Shown: positions 36,504 through 44,794 of the stretch, in pieces
How positions within the stretch are numbered: position 1 is the first letter of the stretch
How the letters are laid out: each line of letters opens with the position of its first letter
Assembly (NCBI GenBank): GCA_965237985.1
Contig: OZ250161.1
Span: 1,674,001-1,738,000 of the forward strand
From: G965212025 sp965237985
Lineage (GTDB): Bacteria; Pseudomonadota; Gammaproteobacteria; Poriferisulfidales; Oxydemutatoraceae
DNA: 64,000 nt
Reading direction: 5' to 3'
Notes under the pieces: generated by a model
Seen by the model: only the letters and a program-made list of their open reading frames with translations
The model's database searches: none
What the model was told of the DNA's origin: nothing
Made by a program: the position numbers and the translations under genes

Positions 36504-39500
36504 TTTGGCTGGGGCAGCTGGCGGGCGGTCCGGTCCTTTTGTTCTGGCCACGTGTTGCTGCCTGGCTGTGCCAGTGAATGGGAATCTTTTGAGGCCAGCT
36601 GGCGGTGTCGTTTTCAACTGCCGTGCGGAGCTGATCGGCGTGGTGGCCGAGGACCAGATGCAAGGCATCCGGTGCCAGTTGTGTGATGGTGTCAAGCGTA
36701 TACGCGAGCATGGGTTTTCCGGCCAGGTCCAGCAAAGGTTTGGGCCTGCTGGTAGCGGTTCGTTTGCCCTCGCCGGCGGCCAGCAAAATGACGGCTTTTC
36801 TCGTTTTATGCATTTTGGCTGGGGCAGCTGGCGGGCGGTCCGGTCCTTTTGTTCTGGCCGCGTGTTGCTGCCTGGCTGTGCCAGTGAATGGGAATCTTTT
36901 GAGGCCAGCTGGCGGTGTCGTTTTCAACTGCCGTGCGCGGAGCTGATCGGCGTGGTGGCCGAGGACCAGATGCAAGGCATCCGGTGCCAGTTGTGTGATG
37001 GTGTCAAGCGTATACGCGAGCATGGGTTTTCCGGCCAGGTCCAGCAAAGGTTTGGGCCTGCTGGTAGCGGTTCGTTTGCCCTCGCCGGCGGCCAGCAAAA
37101 TGACGGCTTTTCTCGTTTTATGCATTTTGGCTGGGGCAGCTGGCGGGCGGTCCGGTCCTTTTGTTCTGGCCACGTGTTGCTGCCTGGCTGTGCCAGTGAA
37201 TGGGAATCTTTTGAGGCCAGCTGGCGGTGTCGTTTTCAACTGCCGTGCGGAGCTGATCGGCGTGGTGGCCGAGGACCAGATGCAAGGTATCCGGTGCCAG
37301 TTGTGTGATGGTGTCAAGCGTATACGCGAGCATGGGTTTTCCGGCCAGGTCCAGCAAAGGTTTGGGCCTGCTGGTAGCGGTTCGTTTGCCCTCGCCGGCG
37401 GCCAGCAAAATGACGGCTTTTCTCGTTTTATGCATTTTGGCTGGGGCAGCTGGCGGGCGGTCCGGTCCTTTTGTTCTGGCCGCGTGTTGCTGCCTGGCTG
37501 TGCCAGTGAATGGGAATCTTTTGAGGCCAGCTGGCGGTGTCGTTTTCAACTGCCGTGCGCGGAGCTGATCGGCGTGGTGGCCGAGGACCAGATGCAAGGC
37601 ATCCGGTGCCAGTTGTGTGACGGTGTCAAGCGTATACGCGAGCATGGGTTTTCCGGCCAGGTCCAGCAAAGGTTTGGGCCTGCTGGTAGCGGTTCGTTTG
37701 CCCTCGCCGGCGGCCAGCAAAATGACGGCTTTTCTCGTTTTATGCATTTTGGCTGGGGCAGCTGGCGGGCGGTCCGGTCCTTTTGTTCTGGCCGCGTGTT
37801 GCTGCCTGGCTGTGCCAGTGAATGGGAATCTTTTGAGGCCAGCTGGCGGTGTCGTTTTCAACTGCCGTGCGCGGAGCTGATCGGCGTGGTGGCCGAGGAC
37901 CAGATGCAAGGTATCCGGTGCCAGTTGTGTGATGGTGTCAAGCGTATACGCGAGCATGGGTTTTCCGGCCAGGTCCAGCAAAGGTTTGGGCCTGCTGGTA
38001 GCGGTTCGTTTGCCCTCGCCGGCGGCCAGCAAAATGACGGCTTTTCTCGTTTTATGCATTTTGGCTGGGGCAGCTGGCGGGCGGTCCGGTCCTTTTGTTC
38101 TGGCCGCGTGTTGCCTGGCGTGCCAGTGAATGGGAATCTTTTGAGGCCAGCTGGCGGTGTCGTTTTCAACTGCCGTGCGAGGAGCTGATCGGCGTGGTGG
38201 CCGAGGACCAGATGCAAGGCATCCGGTGCCAGTTGTGTGACGGTGTCAAGCGTATACGCGAGCATGGGTTTTCCGGCCAGGTCCAGCAAAGGTTTGGGCC
38301 TGCTGGTAGCGGTTCGTTTGCCCTCGCCGGCGGCCAGCAAAATGACGGCTTTTCTCGTTTTATGCATTTTGGCTGGGGCAGCTGGCGGGCGGTCCGGTCC
38401 TTTTGTTCTGGCCGCGTGTTGCTGCCTGGCTGTGCCAGTGAATGGGAATCTTTTGAGGCCAGCTGGCGGTGTCGTTTTCAACTGCCGTGCGCGGAGCTGA
38501 TCGGCGTGGTGGCCGAGGACCAGATGCAAGGCATCCGGTGCCAGTTGTGTGACGGTGTCAAGCGTATACGCGAGCATGGGTTTTCCGGCCAGGTCCAGCA
38601 CCTGCTGGTGCCGGTTCGTTTGCCCTCGCCGGCGGCCAGCAAAATGACGGCTTTTCTCGTTTTATGCATTTTGGCTGGGGCAGCTGGCGGGCGGTCTGGT
38701 CCTTTTGTTCTGGCCGCGTGTTGCTGCCTGGCTGTGCCAGTGAATGGGAATCTTTTGAGGCCAGCTGGCGGTGTCGTTTTCAACTGCCGTGCGCGGAGCT
38801 GATCGGCGTGGTGGCCGAGGACCAGATACAAGGCATCCGGTGCCAGTTGTGTGACGGTGTCAAGCGTATACGCGAGCATGGGTTTTCCGGCCAGGTCCAG
38901 CAAAGGTTTGGCCTGCTGGTAGCGGTTCGTTTGCCCTCGCCGGCGGCCAGCAAAATGACGGCTTTTCTCGTTTTATGCATTTTGGCTGGGGCAGCTGGCG
39001 GGCGGTCCGGTCCTTTTGTTCTGGCCGCGTGTTGCTGCCTGGCTGTGCCAGTGAATGGGAATCTTTTGAGGCCAGCTGGCGGTGTCGTTTTCAACTGCCG
39101 TGCGCGGAGCTGATCGGCGTGGTGGCCGAGGACCAGATGCAAGGCATCCGGTGCCAGTTGTGTGACGGTGTCAAGCGTATACGCGAGCATGGGTTTTCCG
39201 GCCAGGTCCAGCAAAGGTTTGGGCCTGCTGGTGCCGGTTCGTTTGCCCTCGCCGGCGGCCAGCAAAATGACGGCTTTTCTCGTTTTATGCATTTTGGCTG
39301 GGGCAGCTGGCGGGCGGTCCGGTCCTTTTGTTCTGGCCGCGTGTTGCTGCCTGGCTGTGCCAGTGAATGGGAATCTTTTGAGGCCAGCTGGCGGTGTCGT
39401 TTTCAACTGCCGTGCGCGGAGCTGATCGGCGTGGTGGCCGAGGACCAGATACAAGGCATCCGGTGCCAGTTGTGTGACGGTGTCAAGCGTATACGCGAGC

Positions 39501-40000
39501 ATGGGTTTTCCGGCCAGGTCCAGCAAAGGTTTGGCCTGCTGGTAGCGGTTCGTTTGCCCTCGCCGGCGGCCAGCAAAATGACGGCTTTTCTCGTTTTATG
39601 CATTTTGGCTGGGGCAGCTGGCGGGCGGTCTGGTCCTTTTGTTCTGGCCGCGTGTTGCTGCCTGGCTGTGCCAGTGAATGGGAATCTTTTGAGGCCAGCT
39701 GGCGGTGTCGTTTTCAACTGCCGTGCGCGGAGCTGATCGGCGTGGTGGCCGAGGACCAGATGCAAGGCATCCGGTGCCAGTTGTGTGATGGTGTCAAGCG
39801 TATACGCGAGCATGGGTTTTCCGGCCAGGTCCAGCAAAGGTTTGGGCCTGCTGGTAGCGGTTCGTTTGCCCTCGCCGGTTCGGCCCTCGCCGTTTTATGC
39901 GGCCAGCAAAATGACGGCTTTTCTCGTTTTATGCATTTTGGCTGGGGCAGCTGGCGGGCGGCCCTCGCCGGCGGCCAGCCGGTCCTTTTGTTGGCTGGCC
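36504..40000. repeat. Tandem array of ~311-bp units carrying the glmU 5' end
   Basis: The anchor CATTTTGGCT (glmU ATG complement plus upstream) occurs at 36501 (real gene) and again at 36811, 37123, 37433, 37745, 38057, 38365, 38667, 38978, 39290, 39601 and 39934. Spacing is 310-312 bp, with outliers of 308, 302 and 333. Each unit holds the first ~83 codons of glmU, then ~58 bp that ends at the next ATG. Units differ by shared variants (GCGG/GCGCGG, GATGG/GACGG, GGTAGC/GGTGCC, GATGC/GATAC) that recur in blocks, so the array grew by multi-unit steps. The last copy (near 39880-40000) is scrambled. Long open frames on both strands here are repeat artefacts, not genes. Confidence 0.95.
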
Positions 40001-40013
40001 GCGTGTTGTTCTG

Positions 40014-40045
40014 CCTGGCTGTGTTCCTGCCTGGCTGTGTTCCTG
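40014..40045. repeat. Two tandem 16-bp repeats
   Basis: CCTGGCTGTGTTCCTG occurs twice without a gap. It resembles part of the 311-bp unit (CTGCCTGGCTGTG), so it looks like the frayed outer edge of the glmU array, next to the 3' end of the epimerase gene. Confidence 0.8.
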
Positions 40046-40068
40046 AGTCGGTGCAGTCATATTGCAAA

Positions 40069-40929
40069 TCATAAAAAGCGCAACGTGTCTTCGCAGATAT
40101 GGACAAGCGTTTTGGTCGGGCTCATGAAGTGCGACACGAAGGGGACTTCAACCACTGCCGGATCGCCGGTCCTGCGCGCTTCGTTGCTGACCAGAAAATC
40201 AACCCCAGAAACCTGCTTCATGGTGGCAATCACTTCTTTCACAGTATAGCTTTTGCCGCTGCCAAGACATTCGTATTCTCGCCTGGAAGGAGGCTGTTCA
40301 ACCGCCTGGGTCACCGCGTCTGCGACATCCGACACGTGGATGTAATCGCGCACACAGGTGCCGTCTTTGGTGTCGTAGTCGCTGCCGTAAATGGCGACCT
40401 GTGGTTCTTCTCCGCGAACGGCCATGGCTACTTTGCGCAACAGGTGCGTGGGTTCATTGAAATTCCTGAAGCCGTTGGAGCCGCTGACGTTGAAAAAACG
40501 CAATATCGTCTGTGCCGGGCACAATTCTCTGATGATTTCTTCAGCCGCGACTTTTGATTTTGCATAAGGTGAAACTGGGGCGAAGGCTCCACCGGTGGAC
40601 GCAAACACGAATTTCTCGAACTCAAGTTCGTGAATCACATTCATGGTTCCGAATGTATTGCTCAAATAATAGTTGCTTGGCTTTGCCATGGATTCCTCGA
40701 CGGACACCAGCGCGGCACAGTGGACCACGCTGTCGTATCTTCGAGTCTGGGACTCGGATGCGGGGAGTGTCTGCCGGATGTCCCAAGGGAAAAAGCGCTT
40801 GGTGTACGCCTGGATGTCGTTTCCGGAATCTTCCAGGTCTGTCGCGACTACGGTGTGGCCGTTTTTGTTCAGCGCTTGGACAACGTGCGAACCAATGTAG
40901 CCTCGCGCGCCAGTGACCAGAACCTTCAA
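40069..40929 (-). CDS. galE: NAD-dependent UDP-sugar 4-epimerase (GalE-like)
   Basis: This 286-residue extended short-chain dehydrogenase has the Rossmann motif VTGARGYIGSH, active-site FASTGGAF and catalytic YAKSK in SPYAKSKVAAEE. RFFNVSGSN, KDGTCVRDYIHVSDVADAV and GSGKSYTVKEVI follow, all typical of UDP-glucose/UDP-GlcNAc 4-epimerases. It is about 50 residues shorter than E. coli GalE. The C-terminus stops after SPTKTLVHICEDTLRFL, which may be a natural short form or trimming by the neighbouring repeat array. It lies downstream of trmJ on the same strand. The exact sugar substrate is uncertain. Confidence 0.82.
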   Translation of the reverse strand: MKVLVTGARGYIGSHVVQALNKNGHTVVATDLEDSGNDIQAYTKRFFPWDIRQTLPASESQTRRYDSVVHCAALVSVEESMAKPSNYYLSNTFGTMNVIHELEFEKFVFASTGGAFAPVSPYAKSKVAAEEIIRELCPAQTILRFFNVSGSNGFRNFNEPTHLLRKVAMAVRGEEPQVAIYGSDYDTKDGTCVRDYIHVSDVADAVTQAVEQPPSRREYECLGSGKSYTVKEVIATMKQVSGVDFLVSNEARRTGDPAVVEVPFVSHFMSPTKTLVHICEDTLRFL

Positions 40930-41038
40930 AATCTTTCTCCGGCAAGTGATGGCATCGGCGTCCCCCCCCTCTTCCTGCCACGGGGTTCGGCGGTCGGAGG
41001 AAGACCCGGGAGCTCGCTTCGGAATCTCGCTCCCAAGC

Positions 41039-41818
41039 TCAACATTTTTTTCGTTCCTGTGGCTGGTCGCATGAATTGGAGAGCGCGCTGATGGCCCCGC
41101 GCAACAAATTGACTTCGCGATTGCTTAAATGCACCCGCTGGAAAATCTGGCGAAATTTTCGCATCACGGTTACGGGCGCGCGCCCATTGAAAAAAAGCTT
41201 TTCTCCAAGAGAGGTCTCGAGATGGGAATACAATAGTTCCACTGCCTGTCCGCTTGCTGGTTCGTCCATCTCGTGCTTTGCCGCTTTCTCGTGAAAAATA
41301 CGCTTGCCGCTGGCCAGGTGCCACTCATAGGCGATCACCTGCGCTGCGGAAGCCAAATTCAATGAGCCGAACTGTGTGTGGCACGGAATATGCAACTGGT
41401 ATTGACACAAATCCATTTCACGATTGCTGAGCCCGGCACTTTCCCGACCAAAGACGACGGCAAAATTATGTCCGGGGTGCTCAGTGGCAATAGTGTGCAT
41501 GGCTTCGCGTGGCACCAGGCATTGCCACCAGGCATGCCGGAGCCGGGCACTGGCGCCGAGCACCACTTGGTGATCCCGGAGTGCCTCTGCCAGGGTGGCA
41601 ACGACTTTTGCCTGGTCCAGAATTTCATCCGCCCCGGCTGCCATCGCCGTTGCTTCCGGAGATGGGAAATGTTTCGGCCTGACCAGAGTCAGGTGTCCGA
41701 TGCCCATGGTTTTCATGGCCCTGGCGACCCCTCCGATATTTCCCGGGTGAGTGGGTTCGACTAAAACAAAAGTTGGAGCACCTGAAAGGGGTAGGTTGTT
41801 TCGGGGGCCAGGCATCAT
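41039..41818 (-). CDS. trmJ: tRNA (Cm32/Um32) 2'-O-methyltransferase TrmJ
   Basis: This 259-residue SpoU/TrmH-family (SPOUT) enzyme begins with FVLVEPTHPGNIGGVARAMK and LVRPKHFPSPEATAMAAGA, and has the knot motifs NFAVVFGRESAGLSNREMDLC and LNLASAAQVIAYEWHLA. It methylates the 2'-OH of nucleotide 32 in certain tRNAs using SAM. The ATG overlaps the hemE stop (41815-41818), so the two are translationally coupled. Length and motifs are normal. Confidence 0.9.
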   Translation of the reverse strand: MMPGPRNNLPLSGAPTFVLVEPTHPGNIGGVARAMKTMGIGHLTLVRPKHFPSPEATAMAAGADEILDQAKVVATLAEALRDHQVVLGASARLRHAWWQCLVPREAMHTIATEHPGHNFAVVFGRESAGLSNREMDLCQYQLHIPCHTQFGSLNLASAAQVIAYEWHLASGKRIFHEKAAKHEMDEPASGQAVELLYSHLETSLGEKLFFNGRAPVTVMRKFRQIFQRVHLSNREVNLLRGAISALSNSCDQPQERKKC

Positions 41819-42936
41819 GGGCTGGGTGGCTGGTGCGCGTATTCAGAAGTAGTGGTGGCGTAGTGTTTGCCGCATTCGTGTACGGTTTCAACCAGTGCGG
41901 CCACGCTTTCCAACTCGGCTTGCGGGGTAATACCATGACCGAGGTTGAAAACGTGGCCGGGGCCGGCTCCGTAGGATGCCAGAACTGCCCGGGCTTCACT
42001 ACGCACTGCGTCTGGCGGAGCCTGCATGACCTGCGGATCCAGGTTGCCTTGCAGTGCCACCTGGCCACGCGTCCAGCGGCGTGCGCGCCCCAGGTCTACA
42101 GTCCAGTCCACCCCCAGCGCGTCGCTGCCGCTGTCGGCGAGGTGTTCGAGCCAGGCACCGCCGCCTTTGGTGAACAAAATGACTGGAATGCGTTCTCCGT
42201 CGTGGTGGCGAATGAGTTTTTCCATGACTCGCTTTGATGTGGCCAGCGAAAAGCGCAAAAACTTGCTTTCCGTCAGCAGTCCGCCCCAACTGTCAAAAAT
42301 CATTGCGACGCGGGCACCAGATTCTATTTGTGCATTCAAAGAGGAAGCAATGCCTTCACTCAGCATGTCCAACAGCGTGTCCAGCAGGTCCGGCCGTTCA
42401 ATCATCATGCGCCTGGCGTATGGAAAATTTTGTTTTGCAGAACCGTCAATCATGTATGCGGCCAGTGTCCAGGGGCTCCCGGCAAACCCGATGAGTGGCA
42501 ATTTCCCCTCCAGCTCCGTGCATACGGAACGGATTGCCGCGCACAGGTAGTCGAGGTCTTCTCTGGCGTTTGCGACGCGCAATTTTTTCAAATCCTTCTC
42601 GCAGCGTATCGGTTCTGGAAAAAATGGGCCGCTTCCTTCTTTGAAATTCAGTTCAAGCCCCATGGCTTCCGCCACGACCAGGATGTCGGAGAAAATAATC
42701 GCGGCATCCAGAGGGAACCTTCGCAATGGTTGAAGTGTGGCTTCGCACGCGAACTCGGGAGTTTTACAAAGTCGCAAAAAAGATCCCGCCTGCTTTCGCA
42801 ATTTGCGGTACTCGGGGAGGTAGCGCCCCGCCTGGCGCATAATCCAGATCGGAACAGTCGGGCAGGGTTCTCTGAACAGAGCGCGAATCAAGAGATCGTT
42901 GCGCGCACTCTTCGCCTGGGGACCGGTTGGGGACAA
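41815..42936 (-). CDS. hemE: Uroporphyrinogen decarboxylase
   Basis: This 373-residue enzyme decarboxylates the four acetate side chains of uroporphyrinogen III to give coproporphyrinogen III in haem synthesis. Signatures are PIWIMRQAGRYLPEYR near the N-terminus, AIIFSDILVVAEAMG, IGFAGSPWTLAAYMIDG, IFDSWGGLLT and the C-terminal VFNLGHGITPQ. It lies 23 bp after the gltD stop and overlaps trmJ. The gltD-hemE order is common in gammaproteobacteria. Confidence 0.95.
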   Translation of the reverse strand: MSPTGPQAKSARNDLLIRALFREPCPTVPIWIMRQAGRYLPEYRKLRKQAGSFLRLCKTPEFACEATLQPLRRFPLDAAIIFSDILVVAEAMGLELNFKEGSGPFFPEPIRCEKDLKKLRVANAREDLDYLCAAIRSVCTELEGKLPLIGFAGSPWTLAAYMIDGSAKQNFPYARRMMIERPDLLDTLLDMLSEGIASSLNAQIESGARVAMIFDSWGGLLTESKFLRFSLATSKRVMEKLIRHHDGERIPVILFTKGGGAWLEHLADSGSDALGVDWTVDLGRARRWTRGQVALQGNLDPQVMQAPPDAVRSEARAVLASYGAGPGHVFNLGHGITPQAELESVAALVETVHECGKHYATTTSEYAHQPPSP

Positions 42937-42959
42937 ATTCTAGATTTGGTCTGACGACA

Positions 42960-44369
42960 TCAGGCGCTGATAAAGTCCAGGATTCCCGTTGCCGCCTCGC
43001 GACCGTCGTAAACAGCAGTGACCACCAGGTCTGCGCCACGAACCATGTCACCACCGGCAAACACTTTCGGATTTGCGGTTTGAAGTTTCATGGGTGTTGC
43101 CAAGTCTGCCACGACTCGACCGTTGGCATGGGTGCGAACTCCGGATTCTGTCAGCCAGGGTGGGGGACCAGGCCGAAACCCGAATGCCAGAATGACGACA
43201 TCGGCAGAGATCACTTCTTCGTTGCCGGGGATGATCTTTAATGGCTGGCTGCGACTTGGGGCGGCACCGGGTTCAGCAGTGGTACGGGCAAAGCGAACGA
43301 CTTTCTTGTCTCCGTCGTCGACAATGGCAATGGGCTGGAGATTGAATAAGAAGCGCACGCCTTCTTCACGCGCGTTTTTTACTTCCCGCCTGGAGCCGGG
43401 CATGTCTTTTTCGGCGCGGCGATAGACGCAGGTGACCGATGCCGCTTCCAGGCGCGCGGAAGTACGATTGCAGTCCATGGCGGTATCACCGCCGCCCAGA
43501 ACCAAGACCTGTTTTCCGCGCAAATCCACGAGTTCATCGAGTGAATATTCAAAGCCCATCTGCTTGCGGATTGAAGTCACTAAAAACGGCAGTGCCTTGC
43601 GGACTCCATCCTGACTTTCCCCAGGGAAATTTCCCGGAACCGGCACGTAGGTACCCATGCCGAGGAAAACCGCGTCGTAGTCTTCAAGCAACGCTGGAAA
43701 CGGAATGTCGCTGCCGATTTTCTTGTCCAAGTGAAACTCGATGCCCATTCCTTCCAAAATTTTGCGGCGGCGCAGGATGACTTTTTTTTCCAGTTTGAAT
43801 GGCGGGATGCCGAAAGTCAGCAGGCCGCCGATTTCCGGATAAAGATCAAAAACCACGGCTTTTACGCCATTTCTTGCCAGGACATCTGCGCAGGAAAGTC
43901 CAGCTGGACCGGCCCCGACAATGGCTACCTGCTTCCCGGTAGAAACAACTTGGGACAGGTCGGGTTTCCAGCCAGCCGCAAAAGCCATATCGGTGATGTA
44001 CTTTTCCACCGACCCAATGGTCACCGCGCCAAAGCCGTCATTCAGCGTGCAGGCTTCTTCGCAGAGGCGGTCCTGGGGGCAGATTCTGCCGCATATTTCA
44101 GGCAGGGAATTGGTTTTGTGGCACAGCTCGGCCGCCTCGATGATCTTGCCTTCCTCGACCAGTTTCAGCCAATCCGGAATGTGATTCTGGACAGGACACT
44201 TCCATGAACAATAGGGATTGCCACACTCGATGCAACGTCCTGACTGCTGCTCGGCTTCTGCTGGCTGAAATGGCTTGTAAATCTCATCAAAGTGTTTCAG
44301 GCGAATGACAGAAGGCACCTTTTCCGGGCTTTTGCGAGGCAGGTTTACGTACTGTAGAAGGTCTGCCAA
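42960..44369 (-). CDS. gltD: Glutamate synthase small subunit
   Basis: This 469-residue NADPH-dependent subunit has N-terminal 4Fe-4S cysteines (CIECGNPYCSWKCPVQNHIP, then CGRICPQDRLCEEACTL). The FAD site is VAIVGAGPAGLSCADVLARN and the NADPH site is VLVLGGGDTAMDCNRTS. The C-terminal GGDMVRGADLVVTAVYDGRE completes it. It passes electrons to the large subunit GltB to form glutamate from 2-oxoglutarate and glutamine. gltB normally lies directly upstream; here rpsU and then a repeat array occupy that position, so gltB is elsewhere or lost. Next in the operon is hemE. Confidence 0.94.
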   Translation of the reverse strand: MADLLQYVNLPRKSPEKVPSVIRLKHFDEIYKPFQPAEAEQQSGRCIECGNPYCSWKCPVQNHIPDWLKLVEEGKIIEAAELCHKTNSLPEICGRICPQDRLCEEACTLNDGFGAVTIGSVEKYITDMAFAAGWKPDLSQVVSTGKQVAIVGAGPAGLSCADVLARNGVKAVVFDLYPEIGGLLTFGIPPFKLEKKVILRRRKILEGMGIEFHLDKKIGSDIPFPALLEDYDAVFLGMGTYVPVPGNFPGESQDGVRKALPFLVTSIRKQMGFEYSLDELVDLRGKQVLVLGGGDTAMDCNRTSARLEAASVTCVYRRAEKDMPGSRREVKNAREEGVRFLFNLQPIAIVDDGDKKVVRFARTTAEPGAAPSRSQPLKIIPGNEEVISADVVILAFGFRPGPPPWLTESGVRTHANGRVVADLATPMKLQTANPKVFAGGDMVRGADLVVTAVYDGREAATGILDFISA

Positions 44370-44402
44370 GCTCTGATTTGAAATGCCGGTATCGTGCCGG
44401 GT

Positions 44403-44633
44403 TTACACCCTGCGTGGGTTGTAGATGGTGCTTTTTGGGGACTCAGAAATCAGGCGCCTTTTTCTGTTGCGTTTGCGTGAGAGGATCAGTTTGCGCTTGC
44501 GGGTCTCCGCAGGTTTTTCGTAACACTCTCTACGTCTGGCTTCCGCCAATATGCCAGCCTTTTCGCAAGAGCGCCTGAATCGGCGCAATGCAATGTCGAC
44601 TGACTCGTTTTCCCTTAGTCTTATGCTCGGCAT
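44403..44633 (-). CDS. rpsU: 30S ribosomal protein S21
   Basis: This 76-residue, very basic protein has the S21 sequence MPSIRLRENESVDIALRRFR followed by RSCEKAGILAEARRRECYEK. A GAGGGGGGA purine run directly precedes the ATG, although very close to it. S21 takes part in start-site selection on the small subunit. It is usually near dnaG-rpoD in gammaproteobacteria, but here it precedes gltD with a 33-bp gap. The C-terminus runs a few residues longer than in E. coli. Confidence 0.93.
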   Translation of the reverse strand: MPSIRLRENESVDIALRRFRRSCEKAGILAEARRRECYEKPAETRKRKLILSRKRNRKRRLISESPKSTIYNPRRV

Positions 44634-44680
44634 TCCCCCCTCGGTTGGTTAGCAATTTTGGTTGATGACAAACCCGCTAT

Positions 44681-44708
44681 TCTATATCCGCTTAGGTCCT
44701 GGCGGCAA
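44681..44708 (-). promoter_or_regulatory. Candidate sigma-70 promoter of rpsU
   Basis: On the minus strand, TTGCCG (44708-44703), a 16-base spacer and TATAGA (44686-44681, continuing AT) match a reasonable -35/-10 pair about 50 bases upstream of the rpsU start. It lies between rpsU and the 96-bp repeat array. This is by eye only. Confidence 0.4.
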
Positions 44709-44794
44709 GTTTGGTGAATCGCGTCTGCGGGAAACATGATCATGTCCGCTTTTTCAGCCCATTGCTTCCCTGTTGGAAGCTGAAGTGTTGCTAC

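Noticed and set aside
35145..36686. 513-codon plus-strand open frame opposite glmU
   Set aside because: It is an antisense shadow of glmU and its repeats, with no recognisable domain or ribosome binding site.
36373..39836. Series of 87-397-codon frames on both strands of the glmU array
   Set aside because: They arise because the ~311-bp unit is open in several frames; sequence is glmU-derived or out of frame.
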